A stretch of 64,000 nucleotides of DNA from positions 62,001 to 126,000 of the forward strand of contig NZ_LGED01000057.1 of NCBI RefSeq assembly GCF_001280085.1. Reading direction: 5' to 3'. The notes under the pieces are model-generated. The model had not been told where the DNA came from, searched no databases, and worked only from the letters and a program-made list of their open reading frames with translations. This DNA comes from Saccharothrix sp. NRRL B-16348. GTDB lineage: Bacteria; Actinomycetota; Actinomycetes; Mycobacteriales; Pseudonocardiaceae. Of this stretch, positions 36,610 through 44,395 are shown in pieces. The first letter of the stretch is position 1, and every line of letters starts with the position of its first letter. The translations under genes and the position numbers were made by a program.

Positions 36610-37502
36610 TGACGGTCGAAGCCGCTTCCGTTCGAGTGGTCCAGCCGGTCCGGGCGCTCAAGCGCACGCAGCGGTCGCCGCTGGCCAGCGTGGGTCTGCA
36701 CGGCGCGCTGGTCGTGGCGTCGCTGATCGCGGTGTTCCCGGTGTTCTGGGTGCTGGTGACGTCGTTCAAGCCGGACGCCAAGGCCGTGGAGACCACGCCG
36801 AAGCTGGTCAACGACTCCAGCCTGGCCAACTACGGGCGGATCCTGGCCGGCGAGAAGGGCGACTTCCTGGCCTGGTTCGGCAACTCGGTGCTGATCGCGC
36901 TGATGACCACGGTGGTGGCGGTGTTCCTGTCCGCGACCACGGGGTACGCGGCGTCGCGGTTCCGGTTCCCGGGCAAGCGGTCGCTGATGCTGTCGTTCCT
37001 GGTCGTGCAGATGTTCCCGTTCGCGGTGCTGATCGTGCCGCTGTACAACATCCTGCTGGAACTCGGGCTGCAGGGCACGTCGCTGGGTCTCGTGCTGGTG
37101 TACTGCACGACCGCCGTGCCGTTCTGCACGTACATGCTGAAGGGCTACTTCGACACCATCCCGACCGACATCGACGAGGCGGGGCGGGTGGACGGCCTGT
37201 CGCCGTTCGGCGTGTTCTGGCGGCTGGTGCTGCCCCTGGCCCGGCCGGGGCTGGCCGTGACGGCGTTCTACGCGTTCCTGACGGCGTGGGGCGAGGTGGC
37301 GTTCGCGTCGGCGTTCCTGTCGGCGGCGGACGAGTCGAAGACGCTGGCCGTGGGCCTGCAGGTGTTCGTCCAGCAGAACCGGACCGAGTGGGGCCACCTG
37401 GCGGCGGCCTCGATCCTGGTCGCGATCCCCGCGATCGTCGTGTTCTACCTGGTGCAGAAGTTCCTGGTGACCGGCCTGTCGTCGGGTGCCGTGAAGGGCT
37501 GA
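36609..37502 (+). CDS. Carbohydrate ABC transporter permease, MalG-like
   Basis: A 297-residue partner permease with six transmembrane segments. The EAA motif appears as DEAGRVDGLSPFGVFWRLVLP, and the typical ATTGYAASRFRFPGKR and FYAFLTAWGEVAFASAF segments are present. No ATPase gene follows directly. The MsiK-type ATPase 1 kb downstream (38476) is the likely energy source, as is common in actinobacteria. A hairpin terminator follows the stop. Confidence 0.93.
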   Translation: MTVEAASVRVVQPVRALKRTQRSPLASVGLHGALVVASLIAVFPVFWVLVTSFKPDAKAVETTPKLVNDSSLANYGRILAGEKGDFLAWFGNSVLIALMTTVVAVFLSATTGYAASRFRFPGKRSLMLSFLVVQMFPFAVLIVPLYNILLELGLQGTSLGLVLVYCTTAVPFCTYMLKGYFDTIPTDIDEAGRVDGLSPFGVFWRLVLPLARPGLAVTAFYAFLTAWGEVAFASAFLSAADESKTLAVGLQVFVQQNRTEWGHLAAASILVAIPAIVVFYLVQKFLVTGLSSGAVKG

Positions 37503-37508
37503 CTGCCG

Positions 37509-37545
37509 CCGGAGGGCCTCCGTCTCGTCTCGGAGGCCCTTCCGG
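37509..37545 (+). terminator. Terminator after the MalG-like gene
   Basis: CCGGAGGGCCTCCG (37509-37522) pairs with CGGAGGCCCTTCCGG (37531-37545) with one bulged base and an 8-nt loop. It ends right before the vapC stop codon on the opposite strand, so it probably serves both convergent transcripts. Confidence 0.75.
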
Positions 37546-37950
37546 TCAGACCTCGATGACCTCGACCAACTGCTCCAAGCCCACGAAGTCCTTCGGGTTG
37601 CGGGTGTAGAGCGGCAGGTCGTGGCACGAGGCGATGGCCGCGATCATCAGGTCCAGCTTGCGCGATCGAGGGTCGCGATTGGCCGCGATCGTCAGCCTGA
37701 TGAGGCTGCCGTATCGGGTGGACGCCTGACGGTCGAAGGGCAGCGGGGCGTAGCCCACGATCGCCGCACCCAGCCGCTTGTTCCGCATGTCGTGGGTGGT
37801 CGGGTCCTTCGCCGCCGCAACGCCGTGTTGCAGTTCGGCCAAGGTGATGGTGGTCAGTGCGGATACCTCCGGGAGGGCGAACTCGTTCAGCTCCGCCAGG
37901 TCGATGAAGACATTGGTGTCGAGCACCCCGGTCGGCCGAAGCTCACCCAC
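37546..37950 (-). CDS. vapC: VapC-like PIN-domain toxin
   Basis: A 134-residue PIN-domain protein. The first catalytic Asp is in GVLDTNVFIDL (residue about 11), a conserved Glu in ITLAELQHGVAAA, and late acidic residues in SRKLDLMIAAIASCHDLPLYTRNPKDF. PIN toxins cleave RNA, often tRNA or rRNA (family knowledge). Its start overlaps the end of the antitoxin gene by 8 nt, a classical toxin-antitoxin arrangement. Confidence 0.88.
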   Translation of the reverse strand: MGELRPTGVLDTNVFIDLAELNEFALPEVSALTTITLAELQHGVAAAKDPTTHDMRNKRLGAAIVGYAPLPFDRQASTRYGSLIRLTIAANRDPRSRKLDLMIAAIASCHDLPLYTRNPKDFVGLEQLVEVIEV

Positions 37951-38218
37951 GGCGGCGTTCCCACGGGTCGTCGCCGATGCGGTCCTCGTTGCCGAAGAAC
38001 TCGTCGATGTCCGCCCGCATCTTCGCGTAGTCCACCGGCGGCAGGTCCTTCACCAGCTCGATCACCTCGGCGGTGGTCAAACTCTGCCGCGGAGGTGGCA
38101 GGCGCAGCTCGAGAACCTCCCCGTCCTCACGAGTGACCCTGTACGTCTCGCCCGCCTCGACGGCTTCGAACACCTCGCTCGGGTTGTCGCAGAAAGCTTG
38201 TTCGCTGATGACCTTCAT
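37943..38218 (-). CDS. vapB: VapB/Phd-like antitoxin
   Basis: A 91-residue antitoxin. The N-terminal MKVISEQAFCDNPSEVFEAV resembles Phd/YefM, and the strand YRVTREDGEVLELRLPP would bind DNA as a dimer. The acidic C-terminus (DDPWERRRG at the end) should neutralise the PIN toxin. ATG 38218 is preferred to a start 27 nt upstream because it matches the family opening. It is expected to autorepress with VapC. The pair interrupts the sugar-transporter region between permease and ATPase. Confidence 0.82.
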   Translation of the reverse strand: MKVISEQAFCDNPSEVFEAVEAGETYRVTREDGEVLELRLPPPRQSLTTAEVIELVKDLPPVDYAKMRADIDEFFGNEDRIGDDPWERRRG

Positions 38219-38417
38219 GACGGTGAGGTTAGGGAGCCGGAGCACGGCGCGCCAGCAGTAAGACCGCTGGTCAAAGGCCTGGTCGGTGGGCCTCGATCGG
38301 GTGACCGCCGCCCCACGGGACCGGCAGACCGCAGGGCCGGGCCGGGCCCGTCGAGACCCGGATCCGGCTCGTCCAGGTCCTGAACCGATCCGGAATTAGA
38401 CCAATTCACCCGTTCCC

Positions 38418-38431
38418 GTAAGCGCTTGCAA
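38418..38431. promoter_or_regulatory. Candidate LacI-type operator before the MsiK-like gene
   Basis: GTAAGCGCTTGCAA contains the perfect palindrome AAGCGCTT (38420-38427), a core typical of LacI-family sites. It lies 45 nt upstream of ATG 38476, so the ATPase gene is probably sugar-controlled. It differs from the 34189/34309 sites, so a different LacI regulator may act here. Confidence 0.55.
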
Positions 38432-38475
38432 TCCCTAGCGTTGCGGCAAAGCTTGGGTAGTGAAAGGTGCGTGGC

Positions 38476-39576
38476 ATGGCTGAGGTCGCCTACGTCAAGG
38501 CTTCGCGGATCTTCTCCGGCAACCCGCCGGTCCGCGCGGTCGACGAGCTGTCGTTGGACGTCACCGACGGCGAGTTCCTGGTTCTGGTCGGTCCGTCCGG
38601 CTCCGGCAAGTCCACCGCGTTGCGGATGCTCGCGGGTCTGGAGGACATCGACGAGGGCGCCATCCACATCGGCGGCAAGGACGTCACCAACGTTCCGCCC
38701 AAGGGCCGTGACATCGCGATGGTGTTCCAGTCCTACGCGCTGTACCCGCACATGACGGTCGCGGAGAACATGGGCTTCGCGCTCAAGCTGCGCGGCGTCA
38801 ACAAGGCCGACATCAAGCAGAAGGTCTTGGAAGCGGCCAAGATGCTCGACCTCGAGAAGTACCTCGAGCGCAAGCCGAAGGCGCTGTCCGGTGGTCAGCG
38901 GCAGCGTGTCGCGATGGGCCGCGCGATCGTCCGCGAGCCCTCCGTGTTCCTCATGGACGAGCCGCTGTCCAACCTGGACGCGAAGCTGCGCGTGGAGACC
39001 CGCGCGAACATCGCCGCCCTCCAGGCGCGCCTGGACACCACCACGATCTACGTCACGCACGACCAGGTCGAGGCCATGACCATGGGCCACCGGGTCGCCG
39101 TGCTCAAGGACGGCCTGCTCCAGCAGTGCGACACCCCGCGCGCGCTGTACGACAAGCCGGCCAACGCGTTCGTCGCCGGCTTCATGGGCTCGCCCGCGAT
39201 GAACCTCAAGACCGTGCCGCTGACGTCGGAGGGCGCGAAGCTCGACGGCATCGTGGTGCCGCTGGAGCGCCGCGCGCTGGACAAGGCGGCGGGCGAGGGC
39301 CTGTCCGAGGTCACGTTCGGCATCCGGCCCGAGTCGCTGGCCCTGGTCAGCTCATCGGAGCAGGGCATGGACATGACCGTCGAGCTGGTCGAGGAGCTGG
39401 GCGCGGACGCGCTCATGCACGGCTCGGTCCGCATCGGCGACGTGCCCGAGCGGTTCGTGGTCCGCGTCGACGGCCGCACGCCGCCCACCCTGGGCCAGAC
39501 CGTGAAGGTCGCCGTGCGCGACGCGAGCGAGGTCCACCTGTTCCACCCGGAGTCCGGCCACCGCCTGACCGACTGA
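38476..39576 (+). CDS. msiK: MsiK/UgpC-type multiple-sugar ABC transporter ATPase
   Basis: A 366-residue ATPase with Walker A GPSGSGKST, signature ALSGGQRQRVAMGRAI, Walker B VFLMDEPLSNLDAKLR, switch TTIYVTHDQVEAM and a C-terminal TOBE/OB regulatory domain (from about 240). In Streptomyces one MsiK serves many sugar importers. It is the nearest ATPase for the MalFG-like permeases. GAAAGG precedes ATG 38476; an in-frame GTG at 38467 is less likely. It is monocistronic, with an exceptionally strong hairpin downstream. Confidence 0.9.
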   Translation: MAEVAYVKASRIFSGNPPVRAVDELSLDVTDGEFLVLVGPSGSGKSTALRMLAGLEDIDEGAIHIGGKDVTNVPPKGRDIAMVFQSYALYPHMTVAENMGFALKLRGVNKADIKQKVLEAAKMLDLEKYLERKPKALSGGQRQRVAMGRAIVREPSVFLMDEPLSNLDAKLRVETRANIAALQARLDTTTIYVTHDQVEAMTMGHRVAVLKDGLLQQCDTPRALYDKPANAFVAGFMGSPAMNLKTVPLTSEGAKLDGIVVPLERRALDKAAGEGLSEVTFGIRPESLALVSSSEQGMDMTVELVEELGADALMHGSVRIGDVPERFVVRVDGRTPPTLGQTVKVAVRDASEVHLFHPESGHRLTD

Positions 39577-39607
39577 CGAATCTCGACGAATCTCGGCGAT
39601 CTCCCAG

Positions 39608-39650
39608 CCACAGGGGCCACCTCCCGTTCCCACGGAGGTGGCCCCTGTGG
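39608..39650 (+). terminator. Strong terminator after the MsiK-like gene
   Basis: A perfect 17-bp stem pairs 39608-39624 with 39634-39650 across a 9-nt loop (core GGGGCCACCTCC). It insulates the downstream zinc operon. A T-tract is not evident. Confidence 0.85.
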
Positions 39651-39705
39651 TGTGCAAAACACCCGGTCGGTGGACGTGTCGGTAGCGCAGCGTTCTAAAC
39701 TGAAC

Positions 39706-39724
39706 TCGACAACGGTTTCCATTG
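39706..39724 (+). promoter_or_regulatory. Possible Zur box upstream of znuABC
   Basis: TCGACAACGGTTTCCATTG resembles actinobacterial Zur sites of the TGAAAA-N-TTTTCA kind. It contains an AAC-G-GTT-like symmetric core, about 31 nt before ATG 39756. Zinc-dependent repression is expected for such operons. Similarity is partial and recalled, not computed. Confidence 0.4.
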
Positions 39725-39755
39725 CCTGTCTGTCCGCCTGTCGAGGAGTGCTCTG

Positions 39756-40700
39756 ATGACCGTCCGCAACGTGTTGCTCGGCGCGGTAGCCGCCGCGACC
39801 GCCGTCGCCCTCACCGCTTGCGGTGCCCAGAACACCCCCGCCGCGAACGACGGCGCGATCAAGGTCGTCGCCTCCACCAACGTGTGGGGCAGCGTCGTCA
39901 AGGCCGTCGGCGGCGACGCCGTGCAGGTCAGCGCCATCATCGACGACCCGTCCGGCGACCCGCACTCCTACGAGAGCAAGCCGTCCGACCTGGCCGCGGT
40001 GCGCGACGCCAAGCTCGTCATCTTCAACGGCGGCGGCTACGACGACTTCTTCGCCACCCTGCTCGGCCCCGAGACCGAGGGCGCCAAGAAGATCGAGGCG
40101 TTCCCGGTGTCCGGCAAGGCCTCCGGGCACGAGGAGCCCGAGACGTCCGCCGAGCCGGAGGGCGAGGAGGGCCACGACCACGCGGTCAACGAGCACGTCT
40201 GGTACGACTTCGAGACCGTCCGCAAGGTCGCCGACCAGGCCGCCGCCGACCTCGGCGCGATCGCGCCCGACAAGAAGGCGACCTTCGACGCCAACGCCAA
40301 GGACTTCACCACCAAGCTCACCGAGCTGGAGCAGCGCGTCGCGGGCAAGGGCGCGGGCAAGAAGGTCGTGGCGACCGAGCCGGTGGCGCACTACCTGCTC
40401 GACACCGCGGGCGTCGAGGACGTCACGCCCGAGTCGTTCAGCGAGGCCGTGGAGAACGAGACCGACATCCCCGCCGCCGCGCTCGCCGACGTCACCCGCC
40501 TGATCGAGCAGAAGCAGGTCGCCGCGCTGGTCAACAACGCGCAGACGGAGAACGCCGGCACGCAGCAGGTCGTCGACCAGGCCAAGACGGCGGGCGTGCC
40601 GATCGCCGAGGTGACCGAGACGCTGCCGGAGGGCGTCACGGGTTACCTTGATTGGATGACGAAGCAGGTCGACTCGCTGGTGGGAGCGCTCGGCGCATGA
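39756..40700 (+). CDS. znuA: Zinc ABC transporter substrate-binding lipoprotein
   Basis: A 314-residue cluster 9 (ZnuA-type) binding protein with a lipobox LTAC (Cys22). Metal-ligand-type motifs include DDPSGDPHSYE, VNEHVWYDF and EPVAHYLLDTAGV. A mobile His/Glu-rich loop reads GHEEPETSAEPEGEEGHDHA (about 127-146), a known zinc-trapping feature. It delivers metal to ZnuBC; zinc is likely, manganese less so. The stop overlaps znuC ATG by 4 nt. Confidence 0.9.
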   Translation: MTVRNVLLGAVAAATAVALTACGAQNTPAANDGAIKVVASTNVWGSVVKAVGGDAVQVSAIIDDPSGDPHSYESKPSDLAAVRDAKLVIFNGGGYDDFFATLLGPETEGAKKIEAFPVSGKASGHEEPETSAEPEGEEGHDHAVNEHVWYDFETVRKVADQAAADLGAIAPDKKATFDANAKDFTTKLTELEQRVAGKGAGKKVVATEPVAHYLLDTAGVEDVTPESFSEAVENETDIPAAALADVTRLIEQKQVAALVNNAQTENAGTQQVVDQAKTAGVPIAEVTETLPEGVTGYLDWMTKQVDSLVGALGA

Positions 40701-41530
40701 CGCTCTCGGGCAAGACGGCTCAGGTGGCGGACCGCTCCACGCGTGCGGCGGTCGCGTTGCGCGGCGCGCGGCTGTCCTACGGCGACCGCGTGCTGTGGGA
40801 CGGGCTGGACCTGGACGTCGCGCCCGGCGAGTTCGTGGCCGTGCTCGGGCCGAACGGCTCGGGCAAGACCAGCCTCATCCGGGTGCTGCTCGGCCTGCAG
40901 CCGCTGTCCTCGGGCACGGTCCGCGTCGCCGGCGGCAACCGGCGCATCGGCTACGTCCCGCAGCAGCGGGCGATCGACTCCAGCCTCGCGCTGCGCGGCC
41001 GTGACCTGGTCGGTTTCGGCCTGGACGGGCACGGCTGGGGCGTCGGCTGGCGCACCCGCCGCGAACGCCGGGCCGCCGTGGACGCCGCGCTGGAGTCCGT
41101 CGGCGCGACGAGGTACGCCGACGAGCCCGTCGGCCTGCTCTCCGGCGGCGAGCAGCAGCGGCTGCGGGTGGCGCAGGCCCTGGTCGGCGACCCGGAGGTG
41201 CTGCTGTGCGACGAGCCGCTGCTCTCGCTGGACCTCGCGCACCAGCGCGTGGTCAGCGACCTGATCGACGCCCGGCGCCGGGCCGCGGGCACGGCCGTGC
41301 TGTTCGTGACCCACGAGATCAACCCGATCCTGCCGCTGGTCGACCGGGTGCTGTACCTGGTCGACGGCCGGTTCCGGATCGGCGCGCCCGCCGAGGTGAT
41401 GACCTCGCGGACGTTGACCGAGCTGTACCGCACGAACGTCGAGGTGGTCCGCGTGCGCGACCAGATCCACGTGGTCGGCGCGCAGCACGTGTGCGAGGAC
41501 GAGCCGCACCACGTGGCGGATGAGGGCTGA
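40697..41530 (+). CDS. znuC: Zinc ABC transporter ATP-binding protein
   Basis: A 277-residue ATPase with Walker A GPNGSGKTS, signature LLSGGEQQRLRVAQAL, Walker B VLLCDEPLLSLDLAHQR and switch VLFVTHEINPIL. It is translationally coupled to znuA (ATGA overlap) and to znuB (1-nt overlap). The insertion FGLDGHGWGVGWRTRRERRA before the signature is typical of the metal-transport subfamily. The ~30 C-terminal residues after the regulatory region are polar and include His and Cys, possibly metal-responsive. Confidence 0.9.
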   Translation: MTLSGKTAQVADRSTRAAVALRGARLSYGDRVLWDGLDLDVAPGEFVAVLGPNGSGKTSLIRVLLGLQPLSSGTVRVAGGNRRIGYVPQQRAIDSSLALRGRDLVGFGLDGHGWGVGWRTRRERRAAVDAALESVGATRYADEPVGLLSGGEQQRLRVAQALVGDPEVLLCDEPLLSLDLAHQRVVSDLIDARRRAAGTAVLFVTHEINPILPLVDRVLYLVDGRFRIGAPAEVMTSRTLTELYRTNVEVVRVRDQIHVVGAQHVCEDEPHHVADEG

Positions 41531-42360
41531 TGGAGAACTTCTTCGACGTCGGGCTGACGCTGGAGCTGCTGGGCTACGTCCAGCCGATGCTCATCGCGGG
41601 CGCCGTGCTCGGGCTGGTGGCGGGACTGCTCGGCCCGCTCGTGGTGACCCGCAAGATGGCGTTCGCCGTGCACGGCACGAGCGAGCTGGCGTTCACCGGC
41701 GGCGCGGCGGCCCTGCTGATCGGGATCGGCGTCGGGTACGGCGCGCTGGCCGGGTCGGTCGTCGCCGCGCTGCTCCTGGGCCTGCTCAGCACGCGCGACT
41801 CGGACCGCGACTCGGTGATCGGGGCGATCCTGGCGTTCGGCCTCGGCCTGGGCGTGCTGTTCCTGGCCCTCTACAACGGGCGTGCGGCGAACAAGTTCGG
41901 CCTGCTGACCGGTCAGGTGGTCAGCGTCGGGTCGACCGACCTGTGGCTGCTCATCGGCGCGTCGGTGGCCGTGCTGGCGGTGCTGGCGGTCATCTACCGG
42001 CCGCTGCACTTCGCCAGCGTGGACGCCGCCGTGGCCGTGGCGCGCGGTGTGCCGGTGCGGACGTTGTCGGTGGTGTTCGCGGTGCTGGTGGGCGTGGCGA
42101 CGGCGTTGAGCGTGCAGCTGGTGGGCGCGCTGCTCGTGCTGTCGCTGATGATCACGCCCGCGGCGGCGGCGACCAGGGTCACCGCGAGCCCGGTGCGGGC
42201 CACCGTGCTGGCCGTGGTGTTCGCCGAGGTGTCCGTGCTGGGCGGGATGATCCTGTCGCTCGCGCCCGGCATGCCGGTGAGCGCGTTCGTCACCGCGGTG
42301 TCGTTCCTGATCTACCTGGTCTGCCGGTTGATGAGCGGCAAGCGAGAAAGAGTGCAGTAA
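41530..42360 (+). CDS. znuB: Zinc ABC transporter permease
   Basis: A 276-residue ZnuB-type permease of the cluster 9 ABC-3 family with about eight transmembrane segments. Family motifs are GAVLGLVAGLLGPLVVTRKMAF, the HGTSELAFTGGAAALL helix and VQLVGALLVLSLMITPAAAAT. It completes the znuABC operon; no metallochaperone or zur gene is adjacent. Confidence 0.9.
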   Translation: MENFFDVGLTLELLGYVQPMLIAGAVLGLVAGLLGPLVVTRKMAFAVHGTSELAFTGGAAALLIGIGVGYGALAGSVVAALLLGLLSTRDSDRDSVIGAILAFGLGLGVLFLALYNGRAANKFGLLTGQVVSVGSTDLWLLIGASVAVLAVLAVIYRPLHFASVDAAVAVARGVPVRTLSVVFAVLVGVATALSVQLVGALLVLSLMITPAAAATRVTASPVRATVLAVVFAEVSVLGGMILSLAPGMPVSAFVTAVSFLIYLVCRLMSGKRERVQ

Positions 42361-42509
42361 CACGTTTGGGACGTGCCGCGAGTGGGTAATCGTGGTTCGA
42401 GGGGGCACCAGAGGCCCGGTCGCGGGATCCGGGCCGCGCGGAGACAACGGGTGCCATGCGCAGCACGACGACCACGTCGGCCGACCACCGCGACCGCGGT
42501 GACGGTGAT

Positions 42510-42629
42510 CGCTGTGCCCTGAGGCGCTGTGCCCTGAGGCGCTGCGCCCTGAGGACCTGTGCTCCGGGACTGCCTGCTCTGGGTCTTCGTGCCCTGGGTC
42601 TTCCTGCTCTGAAGCCTCGTGCGGTGGGC
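42510..42629. repeat. Eight-unit 15-bp tandem array between znuB and the GGDEF gene
   Basis: Eight consecutive 15-bp units run in register: CGCTGTGCCCTGAGG twice, CGCTGCGCCCTGAGG, then progressively diverged units ACCTGTGCTCCGGGA, CTGCCTGCTCTGGGT, CTTCGTGCCCTGGGT, CTTCCTGCTCTGAAG and CCTCGTGCGGTGGGC. It lies in the 326-nt convergent gap 42361-42686; nothing else is seen there. Period 15 would make pentapeptide repeats if translated, but no start site or codon signal supports that. Confidence 0.8.
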
Positions 42630-42686
42630 CGGTGCGGACGCCACGCCCGCACTCCGGGCAGCGGTCGCGTGCCCGACCGCGGGGAC

Positions 42687-44174
42687 TTACGCGGTCCGCG
42701 TGACCTCGGCGCCCGCCTGGTCGGGGGTGGCGCCCTCGGCCACCGGCTGGTCGCCCCGAGGCGCGGGCAGCAGCCGGATCTCGCCGCCGGCGACCCGCAC
42801 CTGGTTGCGCCCGTTCTCCTTGGCCGCGTAGAGCGCCGCGTCCGCGCAGTGCTGCGCGTCCATCAGGCAGTCGCCGTTGTCCGGCAGCACGGCCACGCCG
42901 ATGGACGCCGAGATGGCGCGCACCTCCGGCCCGTCCGGCGTCAGCGGCAGGTTCCGCCCGCGCAGGGTCACGGTGTTGCGGTGCTTGTCGGTGGTCATCA
43001 CGGACATCTGGCCGATCGCCTCGCGCACCCGTTCGGCGATGGCCGTGCCCTGGGCCAGGCCCGTGTCGGCGAGCACCACGACGAACTCCTCGCCGCCGTC
43101 GCGCCCGGCCACGTCGCCCGGCCGCAGCTTCTCCCGCAGGATCCGGCCCACCTCGGCCAGCACGGCGTTGCCCGCCGGGTGGCCCCAGGTGTCGTTGATC
43201 CGCTTGAAGTGGTCCAGGTCGATGGCCAGCACGGTCACCGGCTGGTTGTCGTGGCGGCACCGGTCGGTGAGCCTGCCCGCGTACTCGGCCAGGCCGTTGG
43301 TGTTGAGCAGGCCGGTCCGGTAGTCGGTGTGCGCGTCCTCGGCCAGCCGCGCCTGGAGCTGCTCCTGCTCGCGCAGCAGCCGTTCGAGGTGCGCCCGCCG
43401 CTGCGCCGCGTGGTAGAGCAGCGCGTTCACCAGGATCACCGGGAACACCAGCAGCAGCGGACCCACCCAGTGGGTGGTCATCAGCATGCCGAGCATGGCG
43501 CCGGCACCGAGCGTGCTCAGCTCCAGCATGTTGTCCGCGCGCGAGCCCAGGAACTCCTGGATGCGGGTGTGCGGGGTGACGATCTTCAACGCGATGGCGA
43601 TGTTCATGCCCTGCGCGCCCCAGTTGACCACCCCGGCCACAATGAGCACCAGCACGAGGCCCAGGTCGGTCGGGATGCTGCCGGTGGCCAGCAGCGACGT
43701 CCCGGACAGGTGCACCACCGCCCAGGCCAGCATGGTGCCGCCGAGGATGCTCGCGGAGCTGAACACGAACCGGTACGGCTGGCGTCGCGCGATCGGCTGG
43801 ATCAGGATCCGCATCCAGACCGTGGCGAGCACGGCCAGCGCGCCCGGCAGCGCGATGGCGGCGGCGAACGTCCAGACCGACGTCAGGTCGATGTGCGGAC
43901 CGGCCGACTCGTTGCGGCGCGACTCCTCGGCCCGCCGCACGATCATGAGGTGCACGGTGATGGCGAACATCACCGCGCCGAATCTGAGCCAGTCGGCGTT
44001 GGAGACCGAGTCGAGGCCGGTGAGCAGCCAAATGGCGGCAGCCGCTACCGCCGATTCGATGAAGAAGAAGTACACCAGCGCGGCCGGTCGCAACGACCAC
44101 ACATCCCAGTTGCGAATCGAGGGCCGGCCGACTGCCCCAGATGTCTTCTGGTCAGTCAAACTGTTCTTCACCAC
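42687..44174 (-). CDS. Membrane diguanylate cyclase (GGDEF)
   Basis: A 495-residue protein. The first ~260 residues have about seven hydrophobic segments (sensor region), followed by a short coiled linker (AQRRAHLERLLREQEQLQARL) and a GGDEF domain. The active-site motif is GGEEF in VAGRDGGEEFVVV, and an RxxD inhibitory site (RPGD) sits five residues upstream, so it can be product-inhibited by c-di-GMP. It synthesises c-di-GMP from GTP (family knowledge). No EAL domain is present. The signal is unknown. Confidence 0.9.
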   Translation of the reverse strand: MVKNSLTDQKTSGAVGRPSIRNWDVWSLRPAALVYFFFIESAVAAAAIWLLTGLDSVSNADWLRFGAVMFAITVHLMIVRRAEESRRNESAGPHIDLTSVWTFAAAIALPGALAVLATVWMRILIQPIARRQPYRFVFSSASILGGTMLAWAVVHLSGTSLLATGSIPTDLGLVLVLIVAGVVNWGAQGMNIAIALKIVTPHTRIQEFLGSRADNMLELSTLGAGAMLGMLMTTHWVGPLLLVFPVILVNALLYHAAQRRAHLERLLREQEQLQARLAEDAHTDYRTGLLNTNGLAEYAGRLTDRCRHDNQPVTVLAIDLDHFKRINDTWGHPAGNAVLAEVGRILREKLRPGDVAGRDGGEEFVVVLADTGLAQGTAIAERVREAIGQMSVMTTDKHRNTVTLRGRNLPLTPDGPEVRAISASIGVAVLPDNGDCLMDAQHCADAALYAAKENGRNQVRVAGGEIRLLPAPRGDQPVAEGATPDQAGAEVTRTA

Positions 44175-44264
44175 GACCCCCTACCCTCTGCCCGGCGCCG
44201 CGTGGCGAACGCCGTTCGCAGCGGCACGTCCGTGCCCGAGATGCGCACTGAGGAGGTGTTCGCC

Positions 44265-44285
44265 ATGCGCAACCGCGACATGTGA
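44265..44285 (+). other. Tiny reading frame ending Asn-Arg-Asp-Met (copy 1)
   Basis: AGGAGG at 44251-44256 sits 8 nt before ATG 44265, and the frame encodes only MRNRDM before TGA. In-frame sequence upstream reads EEVFA. A second copy lies at 44362. The gene-free strand here is otherwise empty. It could be a minimal peptide or merely one of two repeated regulatory sites seen on the other strand. Confidence 0.25.
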
Positions 44286-44361
44286 GCCGCTCCCTCCATC
44301 CCGGACCGAATGTTCACCGTACGTGCCCGCGGGCTAGCGGGCCGCAGCCGAGGGGTCCTTC

Positions 44362-44385
44362 ATGTTTGACAATCGCGATATGTGA
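44362..44385 (+). other. Tiny reading frame ending Asn-Arg-Asp-Met (copy 2)
   Basis: GAGGGG at 44350-44355 precedes ATG 44362; the frame encodes MFDNRDM and stops. Compared with copy 1, the NRDM codons differ only at synonymous third positions (AAC/AAT and GAC/GAT). The upstream residue spacing E-x-x-F-x-x-x-NRDM is shared. It overlaps no predicted gene. Confidence 0.25.
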
Positions 44386-44395
44386 TGAGTCCGTT

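Noticed and set aside
36525..37397. 290-residue leftward frame opposite malG-like gene
   Set aside because: Gln/Arg/His-rich antisense product typical of GC-rich genes; no domain and no start context.
40951..44100. A 1049-residue leftward frame opposite znuC, znuB and overlapping the GGDEF gene
   Set aside because: It runs antisense to two clear transporter genes and out of frame with the GGDEF domain. Its product is Arg/His/Gln-rich without domains, as expected from high-GC antisense frames.
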